Shown here piece by piece: positions 37,401-49,400 of a stretch of 64,000 nucleotides of DNA. Below the pieces are notes generated by a model that saw only the letters and a list, made by a program, of their open reading frames with translations, searched no databases and had not been told where the DNA came from. Position numbers and translations under genes: made by a program. Source of the stretch: Proteles cristata cristata (Eukaryota > Chordata > Mammalia > Carnivora > Hyaenidae); assembly GCA_017311185.1 (NCBI GenBank), contig JAESUZ010001735.1, forward strand, positions 1,736,001 through 1,800,000, given 5' to 3'. The stretch's first letter is position 1, and each line of letters begins with the position of its first letter.

Positions 37401-40400
37401 CTCCTGGATTCTGTAAGGGTTCCTATGGCTTTAGGCCTTCGTTTGAGAGACGGGGGCGAGTGAAATATACGGAGCTCCCTACTTCTCCGCCATCTTGCCT
37501 CCTATTCTCGAGAACTTTTAAGATCTATTCTCTGAGCAGCTTTCAAATATATAACAGAGTGTTGTTAACTAGTCAATGTGCTGGACATCCAGTCCTTTTT
37601 TTTTTTTTAAGTTTATTTATTTTTGAGAGAGAAGAGAGGACACAGCAGGGAGGGGCAGAGAGAAAGAATCCCCAAAAGGCTCTACGCTGTCAGCACAGAG
37701 CCCAATGTGTGGCTTTACTTCATGAACCGTGAGATCGTGATCTGAACCGAAGTCAAGAGTCAGATGCTTGACCCATAGAACCACCCAGGTGCCCCCATAC
37801 ATCCAGCTTTCTAAACAGTAGGCTAGGTGATTCTTGGGCCACTTTCCCCAGTGGCAGGATTTCTGCCATGCCCAGTCGCATCTGCTTCTTTAGACAGAGC
37901 GCACATTCTCCAGTGGCTGCTGTCCCCGCCACTCCCTGACGCTTCCCTCTGCCCCCAGCGCTCGTTTACGTTTATTTGTGCAATCCTTTGACGTTGGGTT
38001 TGGGACCTCCTCTGCTCTGACCCTTTTTACCTGTCTGTTTTCTGCCACCATCTAGGTTTCTACCTGTTCTCCTCTAATCCTTCAGACCCGGTAAGTAATC
38101 ACCGTGTTTATCTGTTTCTTCTTCCATGGGGGGCCCTTCCCCGCAGACCTGGGGGCCGTCCTGTTGTCCTGGCCACACGAGGAAGGTTTCTCAGCACGGC
38201 TTATGGCTCCTGTCACCCTCACTTGAGCCAGTCCCCTCCTTAAGTGCCGAGGGAATCCCCTTTCCTGGCCTTGAGAGGCCTATTTCCAGGATCAGATCTG
38301 GAACAGATGTGGCGAAGGAGCAGTGGAGGGCAGCCGAACGGATGGTGCAGACCTGTGATTCTCTAGGAAAACAGGGCCTGTCAGTTGCCTGCTTCTGCAA
38401 GAAGTGCAGAGTTTGAGAAGGCCGGAGGTGGCTGGACTTAGCATTTGCTCTCCCCTGCCATCCGTCAGGGCTCCTTGGGAGGGGGGAGAGTTGGTGGGAA
38501 GGGGAGGGGAAGGGTGGGGTGGGCCCCTATAGGCGGCCCATCACGCTCGCCTTCTTTCCCTGCAGTACTTCAGCACCCTGGAGAACAGCATCGTCAGTCT
38601 CTTTGTCCTTCTGACCACAGCCAAGTGAGTCTGGGCTCTGCCATTGGCTTGGGCCCTCTGCTGGTGCCCCACAGTCTTCTCTTTTCAGCCGAGAATATTC
38701 TACACCTGAGCACAGACAGGTGCCCAGGACACTGTGAGGGATGGGGGTGGCCCAGTGAGCTCAAAGCTCGTGGACGTGGACGAGAGGAGGGGAAGGCGGG
38801 GTTGGGCCGGGAAGGCAGAAGGGAGAGGTGTCCTCTATGAAGATGGAGCAAGGGAGAAGGCAGCCGCGGGGCAGTGCAGTAAAGCTCTGCGAATGCAGTT
38901 TCCCAGATGTGATGATGCCCTCCTACTCCCGGAACCCCTGGTCCTGTGTCTTCTTCATCGTCTACCTCTCCATCGAGCTGTACTTCATCATGAACCTGGT
39001 GAGTGAGCATGTGTCGCGCCCCCCCACTCCCCCCCTGGAGCAGGCGTCCCAGCCGGCACAGCACCAGGCACCTCAGGGATGGAGAAATCGGGCCCGCTGC
39101 GGGCCTCCGTCAGGGATGGGGTCCCGGGCTGTGGTCAAGTGCGGTGTGGTGGTGGATGTCCTGGTGGGACGTGAATTCAGCTGGTTACCGGTGGGTAATA
39201 TCACTGCTGCTGTTAGCACTGGAGCTCAGCTGTTAGGTCAGGCTGCCCGGGAACCTTTCATTCTCCAGTGAATGTGTCAGAAGAATTCTCAAAGCTGACA
39301 CTAATGGAGACTTTGCCAGGCACCGGGCGCAGTGCTTCATGCATGAGGATTAAATGATTTTCCACAAAGATCCTGGAGGTTCTGTTATGATCCTCCTCCT
39401 GTAGCTGAGGAAATGGAGGGCCAGACGGACAGAGTGACTTGCCCACAGCCGCACAGCTTGCAGTGGCCCGGTGAGCTGTCTGATCCCAGAGTCGTGCCCT
39501 TAGCCGCTCCGTCTTATGCACCCATGTGGCTCTTTCCACCGCATTGATCGGGAACCAGTAGCAAATCAGTCCAGGATGCGTTCTTTTTTTTTTTTTTTTT
39601 TAAATGTTTATTTATTTCTAGGAGACAGAGAGAGAGACAGCGTGAGCAGGGGAGGGTCAGAGAGAGAGGGAGTCACAGACTGAAACAGGCTCCAGGCTCT
39701 GAGCTGGCAGTCAGCACAGAGCCCGACGCGGGGCTTGAACCCACGAACCGCGAGATCATGACCCAAGCGAAAGTCGGACGCTTAACCGACTAAGCCACCC
39801 AGGCGCCCCCAGGATGCATTCTTCTAAGGAGAATGTGAAGTCCCCGTGCACCTGGGGAACTTTGGGGTATTTGCGGAGGCCCAGCTGGCACCCAGAGAGC
39901 CTCCTCCTGTCACCAGATGGTCCCTGGGATGAGGCCATTCGGCCCGTATTGAGAGCACACATCAATGCCAGACTGTCGGTCGAGGCTTTTATCAAGTATT
40001 GTATTTCTTTGTCTACTTCTGAAGACATTCCTACACTGGCCCAGGGTAAAAATAGAAAGCACTTGCCCTGGGGGAGACGTGTGAAGTCTCCTAAAATCTT
40101 GAAATCTGAAAAAGGAAAATATTTTCCTTTTATAATTCTTCAAAACCAACACATTGGGTATATGTTTATGTGTGTTATGGCTCTCGTATACTGTTATTAG
40201 TATAGAATCATAAAAACATATTTTGCACAACTGACTTGTTTTCATTTGTAATATATTTTGAGCTGTGAGAGTCTAGGGCACAGTTCAGCAAACTGCTGGC
40301 CAAAGCCAGACCAGCACCTATTTCTATAAATAAAGTTTTATTGGCACACAGCCATGTCTATTTATTTGTGCTTCATCTGTGGCTGATTTCACGCTACGGG

Positions 40401-43400
40401 TACAGGGTTAAGTACTGGCCTTAACAGATACCATCTGGCCTTCTGAGCCTAGAACATTTGCTCGGTGTCCCTCTACAGGAAAAGTTTGCTGTCTTTCCCT
40501 TCATTTAAAGGGGGAAAAAAACAGGGGACCAGTTTGAAGGGATGGAAAAGACCAGAGAGTTTCTCTTAAAATATTTTCGAGAGAAAAAGAAAGCATTTCC
40601 AAAAGAGCTTTCTTTCAGATCTGCTCCCGCCCTCCCGCTGCCCTTCGATAGTGCTGGACTGTGTCATGAACATTCCGGCTCTGGAATTAGGCAGCTGGCA
40701 CTGTTGTGCCCTGGAGGGCAGGCCGTCTTACTGCCCTAATTTCTGGGGCTGTGCATGAGGCTGTGACTTACCAGGACTGGGAACGAGGGGACGAGGGAGG
40801 GCCATTCTGGGCGGTGATGTTCCTTCTTGCTCCAGGTTGGGCTGGTCAGCAGCTCCCCGGCCTTGCTGCTGGGTGTAGAGCATGGTCCTCTTGCTATTTC
40901 CCCTCAGACCACTGCCATGCCAGCCAGGCGTGAGCTTATGTGGAGGGGGCACCCGGGGAAAATATAATGATGTCTTCACGTATCCGAAGAGGAGGAACTC
41001 ACAAGTGGCAGTGGATGGCCTTCCCCTGCGTGTGCTTGGAGACAAACTTCCTCCATCCCCAAGGGGTGGGTGGAAGGGTCCTCTCAAGCCCCCTGGAGGT
41101 GGAGCGCCCTCTGGAGGCAGAGAACGAACTACCCAGCTCTTTGAGGCCCCGCCACGCAGGGGACCCAGGTCCTGTGTTCCTCCCTCACAGCTTCTGGCCG
41201 TGGTGTTCGACACCTTCAATGACATTGAGAAACGCAAGTTCAAGTCTTTGCTGCTGCATAAGCGAACCGCCATCCAGCACGCCTACCGCCTGCTAATCGG
41301 CCAGCGGGTAAGGAGGAGTGGGTGTGGGGCTGGGGAGGGGAGGGTCCCTGGTCTCTCGCTGGCCCTGAGCAGCGCCTGAGCACGGCCGGGCGAGCAGCTT
41401 TGGAAACCAGGAGTTCTGCCCCTGGGAGAACAAGAAGGCGCCAGGTGTCCTGGAATCCCTCGTTGTCCTGGGCGTCCGAGTGTCTGTCCCCAAGGGAAGG
41501 GCAGTGTGGGCTTTGTATTTCCCTGGGTTCACCTGGCCCTCTGCCCTCTCTCTCCCTGCAGAGGCCCGCCGGCATCTCCTACAGGCAATTTGAAGGCCTG
41601 ATGCGCTTCTACAGGCCCCGGATGAGTGCCAGGGAGCGCTATCTGACTTTCAAGGCCCTGAACCAGAGCAACACACCTCTCCTCAGGTAAGAGGGGGCGC
41701 CAGGAGGGTGGGCTGACAGGGTGTTCACGTGAGGGAACTGGGGCGGGAAAGGGTCCCAGGAGGTGAGTGGGCAAAGAAGCTTCTTAGAAACTGGTTTTCT
41801 GCACAGAGATTCGTGTACTTGTAGATGGGATCGTTCATCAGGTTCTTCTCGCAAGTAATGGAAGTCGAACTCAAACCCAGTTCAGGCTGGCTTGACATAA
41901 AAGGGAATGTATTGTGTCGTGCAATGGCCTGGCCCCGCCACCCACTCTTGAGCCCTGAGGGAGGGGGGGTAATCCCATGTGAGTGGAGCCACAGAGCCGG
42001 GCACGCGCACACAGATACACACACACACACACGCACACGACCCTGAGATGTGCGTGCGCAGTCCTGGTCTTCCAGACTGCTGACGATCCAAGCCCTGATT
42101 CTGGGGAAGGGAGCGGGCCAGGTGTAGAAGCGTGAGCGACCGAGCCCTGTGTGGGCTGAATGCAGTCCCTGCCGCTCCATCTGGTCCTCTGCTAGAGGCG
42201 GCTGTGACCCTGCCCATCTAAGAATTCTAGCGATCAAAGCCGTCAGTAGTCAGTGTAGACCAGGCGGATTCAGTGGGCATGGCACCCAGAGGAAGGAGGT
42301 CGACTGCACCCATAAAGGGTCCCTGGGGCACGGAGGTGCGGAAACTCGCAGATGTCCCCTCTCCCTTAAAGCTGACCATAGGTGGACGAGGGAGGGCTGA
42401 AGCTCAGTGGCAACGGGTTCTGATTGTTTTGTTTTCTTTTTTTTTTTTTCATCTTTTCACATTGCTAACAACAGCCTGAAGGACTTTTATGACATCTACG
42501 AAGTCGCTGCCTTGAAGTGGAAGGTGAGTGGTCGTGCGGGACCGAAGACTGGAGAGGGAGCAGGGCCGCTCGCTGGGGTGGGCGTGCGACTGAGCGTGTT
42601 GGAAGCCTGGCTCCTTCCTGCTGGAACAGCTCAGCTTTCCGCCCAGCCGCCCTGCACTGCAGGGCTACAGTGGCCTCGCGTGCGCCCTTTCGCTTGCCCC
42701 GGAGCCGCCTGATTATGAGCACCAAATCTCAGGGAGACCCCGTTAGTAACTGTGTGATGCCAGGCAAGCTGTGGAACCTTTCCAGGCCCCATCCCGCCCG
42801 GGGGGAAGTGGGCTGACGATAATCCCTGGAATTATTTCCAGGATTATACACAAGGAAGGCACGTGCAGGCTTCCATTTAAATGCTCAGTGAACTTGGCCG
42901 TCTCTGTGGTTATTTAGATCCCCAAGTGTTTTCGTTGTCCCCCAAGGTAGCCGGGGAGGCAGGGAAGGCCCGCGGCATCCTGGCCCCCAGGGCTGGGTGC
43001 TGGTCGCCGGTCCTCACGCCCTCTCTCTGTGGCCCCGCCTCCTGACCAGGCAAAGAGAAACAGAGAACACTGGTTTGATGAGCTTCCCAGGACAGCGTTC
43101 CTCATCTTCAAAGGTAAGGTTGACCTGAATGTGACACCTTGGCAGCTGGGGGGGAACGGATGGAGGTTTCCAGAGACCACAGACGAGCATTTGAAGAGCG
43201 TGTTCAGGGGGTGTCCGTGTGCGTGAATGTGTCTGAATGCCTGTGTGTGTACAAGACACAGTGTGGCTACCAGCAGGCAAATACGGACTAGGAAGGAAAT
43301 CAGTAACTTAAAAACCAAACCAGAAGACCTTTGTGGAATATTCCTCAGAGAACATTTACAAAGTCAATTAGAAGAAAATGAAAAATTTCCACCCAGAGGT

Positions 43401-46400
43401 AACCCCTGTTCATTTTCTGATGGGTTTCCTTCCAGTTTTAGTTATTTTTTTCTGTGCACTTTTAAGAAGAAAATATTATTTATTTATTTATTTTGAGATC
43501 GAGGGAATGCACGGGGAGAAGGGGCAGAGAGAAAGGGACAGAGAATCCCAAGCAGGCTCAGTGCAGAGCCGGATCCGGGCCTCAAACTCACAAAACCATG
43601 AGATCATGACCTGAACCGAAGTCAGACGCTTAACCAGCCAAGCCACCCAGGCGCCCCTCTGTGCGCTTTTTAAAAGGTGGCAGGAGTACATTATAGATTC
43701 TGTCCTCAAACCTGCCTTTTTACTAAATAATGTCTTATGACCATCCTTCTGTGGCAGGATGTATGGCTGGTGTATACGATCCCTTCTGCCATGCTTGCAC
43801 GGCACAAAATTCAAAATTTTAAAATCGAAGTGCCCTCATTATTGTTGCCCTTTGATTGAGAGCCGCTTTCGAAGTTACATAGAGGAGCCTGGTTAGCTCA
43901 CGGGGGGTTTCCGGTGCAGAAAGCCTTGAAGGCCGGGGATGGGTCACAACGAACGAGAGTGAAGAGGGCATATCCTATGTTGCGATTCTTCCCATAGGTG
44001 GGGCTTGGGGCACAGCTGGCATCCCATATTCTTTAGAGGGTTTTCCATTCCGTGGGAGGAGAGTCACTCAGGTGGCTGGATGAACAGTCCCAGGTCAAGG
44101 CCAGCAGCAGTGAAGGTTGGCGGCGGCGGCGGCAGCGTTTTCTGCTCCGTCCCGGCTCGGGGTTGCCCAGGCTGTCCCCAGAGCAGCTGCTGCCTGTGCG
44201 GTCTTGCTGGAGCCCTAGCATGGGATCGCTCTCAGAGCACACCCTTCCTTCCTCACCCCTGGGCCTGAACACCCTGGTTGCCCATGGGTGTGCGGGGGGC
44301 AGGGGTGGGGGGGAAATGCATACGCGTAAATGAAGATTCCACTATTAACCTTTCTTCTCTTCAAATAGGAATTAATATCCTTGTGAAGTCCAAGGCCTTC
44401 CAGTATTTCATGTGTAAGTGTGAAATACCACAGCTCCAGGCCCCTTCCTGCCTGAGTCTTTTCCTGTCCCAGAAGGTGGAGAGGCAAGAGACTAGCCCTG
44501 CAGCCATGATGTTGACTTGTTGAAGCAGATTCCAAGCAGGTTTAAGTATAAAAGTGGGGAGGTGACCGTGACCGTGAGCATCCGCATAGCTGTCACCCAG
44601 CTTCAACAGCGGCCCCCCCACAGCCAGTCTTTCTGTCCATCTGTACCCTCACTGTGGCTCTTCCATGCCCCCAAAGACCTGGAGATTTCAGGCACAGATT
44701 TCAGAACCACAGTATGTGACTGGTGCTTTGTGACTTAAGTCTGTTTCGGTCTATAGGTTTCTCTTCCATCCCTTTTTCCCCTCTTGTGACATTTAGTTGA
44801 AGAAACAGGATTGTTTGGCCTTCCGTCTTGTTTTTGTGTATTCTCCCCATTACTCATTTCCTGTGCTGTCCAGTGTGGTGGCAGCTAGTCGCCCAGCCAC
44901 GGGAGCCACAGCTCAAATGCCTGTCACCACGTACGGCTAATGACTACCAGCTGGGCAGCACAGAGAAGGAAACGTCTCTTGTCACAGGAAGTTCTCTTAG
45001 TACTAATTGAGAGATTTGCCTGAATTGAGTCTTTCTGAGGAGCCCTGGTTCTGTTTCATGGGACATGGTGTTTAGAGGCCACAGTTCGAAATGCTAAAGG
45101 TGCTCACTGCTGGGGGTTGGTTATTATTTCTGGGCTTTCCGTGCACGGAGGTGGGATTTTGTCTTGAAAGATAAAGCATATCAGGAGTTTCTCCAGAGAT
45201 TTCTAATTCAAATTTGGGACTGTTGTGTTTTTACCTAACTTCCTCATTCTTTCACATCCAGATCTCCAGTCTTAAAATCTAGGTTCCCAGCACCACCCGC
45301 ACAATTGCTCATTTGCTATACCTCACAGGAGGCTCCTAACATCTCCAACCACACAGACCCGCCGCTCCGGGGACAGACATCCAGATTAGTGTGTCAGGGT
45401 CCCAGTGGCTCCCCCTCCGTGTGGGTGTGTCACCTAATGCATACACATTTAGGTTTCTTTATTTCATTTTCTTTTTCATTGTCACGGATTGCTCTTTTTT
45501 TATATATTTAATTTTGTTTTAGACTTCTGTAAAATGTCTATGTGGGCCCCGTTCAGATCTATGAAACAACGTATGTTTAAGGACGTCTCATTTATATCCT
45601 GTCGAACCTCCCCAGTGGGAGGTTTGGTTCATTCTTCCATTTTTTTGTAAGAACGCTAAGCAGGTGCATATACCTGCCTGTCCCCGTGTCTTCAATAAAC
45701 AGGCACATACTTGATTTGCTTCCTTCCCTACCTTGCTTTTTTCAGTTACAAATATATCCTGGGGACCCATTGTAATACATAGAGGTATATAGAGATGTTC
45801 CTCATTTCTTTCTAGAGTTGGTACTTCGCTGTTTTGTGAACACGTCATGTTTGATCCGTCCTGTTCCCCGTGGATCATCTGCCCTCATGATTTTTGCCCC
45901 CATAGATTGTTCTCCTGCAGATGGCGTGCAGTATACACGGTTTTGGGTTTCACTAGTGCCTCGCTGAGGTGGCTCCCTAGAAGAGGGATTTACATGAAAG
46001 GCCAAGTGAACGTGTAATTTTGCTAACTAGTTCATGTAGTCATCCTTTTTTTTTTTTTAATTTTTATTTATTTTTGAGAGAGAAAAAAACAGAGCACCAG
46101 CGGGGGGAGGGGCAGAGAGAGAGAGAGAGGGAGACACAGAATCTGAAGGCAGCCCCAGGCTCTGAGCTGTCAGCACAGAGCCCGATACAGGGCTCGAACT
46201 CACGAACCGTGAGATCATGACCTGAGCTGAAGTCGGACACTCAACTGGCTGAGCCACCCAGGTGCCTCTCGTGCCATTGTTTTTAAAATCACACGTCCCT
46301 AGGGGCGCCTGGGTGGCTTAGTCGGTTAAGCGTCCGACTTTCGCTTCGGTCATGATCTCACGGTTCGTGGGTTCGAGCCCCGCGTCGGGCCATGTGCTGA

Positions 46401-49400
46401 CTGCCAGCTCAGAGCCTGGAGCCTGTTTCAGTCTGTGACTCCCTCTCTCTCTGACCCTCCCCTGCTTGCGCTGTCTCTCTCTCTGTCTCTCTCCTAGAAA
46501 TAAATAAAACATTAAAAAAATTTTTTTTTAAACATCACACGTCTCTAGGGAAGAGCAAATGTTTTAATACCCAAACCTCTTTTACACGGACTTGGCAATA
46601 ACCTGTAGGTGTTCCTGAAACTGCTGGTCCCTGCAGTGACGTGGAGGGTGTTTTTAGAAATCCAGAGCTATCTCCTGAGTGGAAGCACTGGCTGGCGGAG
46701 CTCCTGTGGTAAAAGCACGGAGTGGAAAGAAGCCACCTGTCACATGGGCGTGTGGGGCAGTGCCCAGGGCTGCTTGCGAGCATGGGGTTGGGGGGTGGGG
46801 GAGGAGCTGCAGCTGTGAGCTAGAGATTTGCACACCCACCTGTTCTTCCTTTGTCTTATCATGAGCCTGTTTGCAGACTTGGTGGTGGCCGTCAATGGGG
46901 TCTGGATCCTCGTGGAGACCTTCATGCTGAAAGGTGAGCCCTGGCCCGACGACCGGCCCTCCGGTGGGTGTGCCTGGTGCCGCCATGCTCAAGCCCCCGC
47001 CTCTTGTGTTCCAGGCGGGAACTTCTTCTCGAAGCACGTGCCCTGGAGTTATGTCGTCTTCCTGACCAGTAGGTTCCTGGCGAGTAGGCTTTGCTGAACA
47101 GCTGGGCAGGGAGAACTTTGCTTTGGGACCTCATGGCTCTTCTCGAAAACAGGGAAACTTACGTCTTGTGACAGGGAAACTTACGTCTTGTGTCTGAACA
47201 CCCTGAGCACACTGCATCGCCCCACCCCGTTCCCTGCCTTGACCCCCCGTCCGGGCCCTGAGCCCCGCGCCCGTGGGCGCTGTGCTGTGTTGTCACTGTC
47301 GCGTGCCCAGCCCAGGAAAGGTGCTCAGGAAATGTCCGGTAGCTGGACAGACAGGTGGCCGGGGCCGGTCCCAACGAGGGGGAGGGAGCATCCTCCTCTT
47401 CAGCGGGTTGAGCAGCCTCTGGGCGGGGCATCCCTCGGGGGAGGGACGTGGTGGGTGTGACATGGCCTGTCGGGGAGGCTGGAGACCTGGGAAGAGTCTC
47501 AGAGGGGGAAACTGAGCCAACCCAGGTGTGGGAGAGGCCATGGTCAGAGCCTCGGCTAACTGCCTCCTTCTGTTCCCAGTCTACGGGGTCGAGCTGTTCC
47601 TGAAGGTGGCTGGCCTTGGCCCCGTTGAGTACCTGTCCTCCGGGTGGAATCTGTGAGTGGACAGCATGTGTCTTACCCACATCTGAGCCTCGAGGGCCCT
47701 CCCCCCACACCCACTGCACACACAGCGTTTCTGCGGTGACAAAGGAAGGGACAGGGACAGCACAAGGCCTTTGTCTTCTGACACAGCTCCGCCTGTGGCC
47801 CCGGGACAGCCCAGGGTCGAGTGCTTGTCTCACCATCTCAGGCCCCCTTGCCCGCCGCCCCTGGACGTGGCCTCTTAAGGGGCCTTAGCCTGGCGGCTCT
47901 GCCTGAGTCACTCCGCCCCAGCATCCTGACAAGGAAGCTCTTTTCTCCCCTTTGGAAACCACACCGACCGAGACGGAGGCTCTGCCCCCAGCCTTGGTCA
48001 GCAGCTGACCGGGGGTGGTGAGGAGCCCCGAGCGGCTCTTGTCCCTGACCCACTGAGACCTCGGAGGCCACCTATGGCCCACTTAGGTTGGCTCACCATT
48101 GAAATCAAGCTACGCTCACAAGGTCTCAGTCTTAACAAATAGAGGAGTCAGGGGGGAACCGTAGAAGGGGGTGCACCATGCTGTTTTCAGGGCCTTCGCA
48201 CACGAGTACAGAGGACGGAGGTCCCTGTCCCCGCAGGGTGGCCTCTGGGTGGGAATCCCGCCCTTTTCCTCCGTAACTCAGCAGTGTCAGTGGTCAAAGG
48301 ACCCAATGTATACCGAGAGACAGTGCGGGACCTTGGTGGGAGGGGCTGGTTCTGGGCATTTCTGATCCCTGCCTGGGGGGCCGGCCAGGCGGCTGCTTCC
48401 TGAGCGGTGCGGCTACAGGCCACTGCCGGGCACACCCTCGCTCCTGGGAAGGCAGCACTGAGATTGGGGAGCGGGGAGCCGTGGTGGGAAGGCAGGCCCC
48501 ATGGACCGTGGCTTCTCCCTCTCCCTCCCAGGTTCGACTTCTCTGTCACAGTGTTTGCCTTCCTGGGACTGCTGGCTCTGGCCTTCAACATGGAGCCCTT
48601 TTATTTCATAGTGGTCCTGCGTCCCCTCCAGCTGCTGAGGTGACAGGGCTGGGGCCGGGGAGAGGCGGGCAGGGGGAGGGCAGGGGAAGCCCTGGGACTG
48701 ATCTGGGAAGTGGCCAGAAGGAGCCAGAAGATCTGCAAGCCTGGTGTCAGACCCTCGGCCTCCTGTGGAGGCACCCAGCCCGTCGCCTTCCTGCGGGGAC
48801 GTCTCCTCCTGTCCCCGGGACCAGCAGCCTCTGACTGTGGAGAGGAAACACGGCCTGCGGCCCGGGGAAACCCGGCCTGCATGGTCCCCGCTGTAACCTC
48901 AGAAACACACGTGCTCAGAGTCATAACCAGAAGGCTGTGGCCTCTGAGGGGGCGAGGGGCATGACCCCATACGTGGCCGCCCTGGGAGAGGGGTGGAGGT
49001 GTGGGAAGGCGGGAAGGTGGTCAGGGCCGCGGCTCTAGAAGACCCTGCAGCCGTGCCCCAAGGGTGGTGGCCGTCTCTTCCCCACGCAGGGCGTCCTCCC
49101 TTTACCAATGACCCCTCCCTCTCCGGGCTCCTCCGTGAGTGTGGCTTCTGGTCCCTTCTTTCCGAGGTTTGCCGCACTGGCCCAGGCCAGCCCCTGCCCC
49201 TCTCAGGGCCTCCTGGCTCCGATGGAAAACTGCGACAAATAACCGTTAGCGAGAGACTGGGACGCGGCGGCGGGTCCCGAGTTCCTTCGGGGAGGGCCGT
49301 CCAGCCTTGATGTCCCGGCCCCACCACCGCCCCCGCTCAGGGCCTCAAGGGCCACCCGGCCTGTGGCAGCAGGGGGAGCGGGACTCAGGTGGGGGAACTT

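Larger units (their letters stand above)
30389..37509 (-). mobile_element. Large antisense L1 with 5' end, interrupted by two further L1 pieces
   Basis: The 3' end is at 30389, and the 5' region (37439-37505 reads in reverse as GGCAAGATGGCGGAGAAGTA and on) is at the other end. A duplication GAGAACTTTT is at 30379-30388 and 37510-37519. ORF1-like peptide fragments (36837-37073 coiled-coil type; 36301-36531 C-terminal domain type), endonuclease-type ORF2 text (35350-36250) and reverse-transcriptase-type text (32670-34430) are all read on the - strand and broken by stops. It is a dead copy. About 690 bases of ORF2 are missing in the - orientation near 31174-32670. Confidence 0.85.
28418..38055. 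other. TPCN1: TPCN1 intron of 9.6 kb with a nested retrotransposon pile
   Basis: This is the longest intron in the window. Its left part (28418-29744) is unique sequence with one SINE. From 29745 to about 37806 it is almost wholly retrotransposon. The last 250 bases (37807-38055) are unique and lead to the 35-nt exon. Confidence 0.9.

Noticed and set aside
47159..47836. Open frame of 225 codons on the - strand
   Set aside because: It overlaps a TPCN1 exon in antisense, with low-complexity composition and no recognisable domain or promoter.
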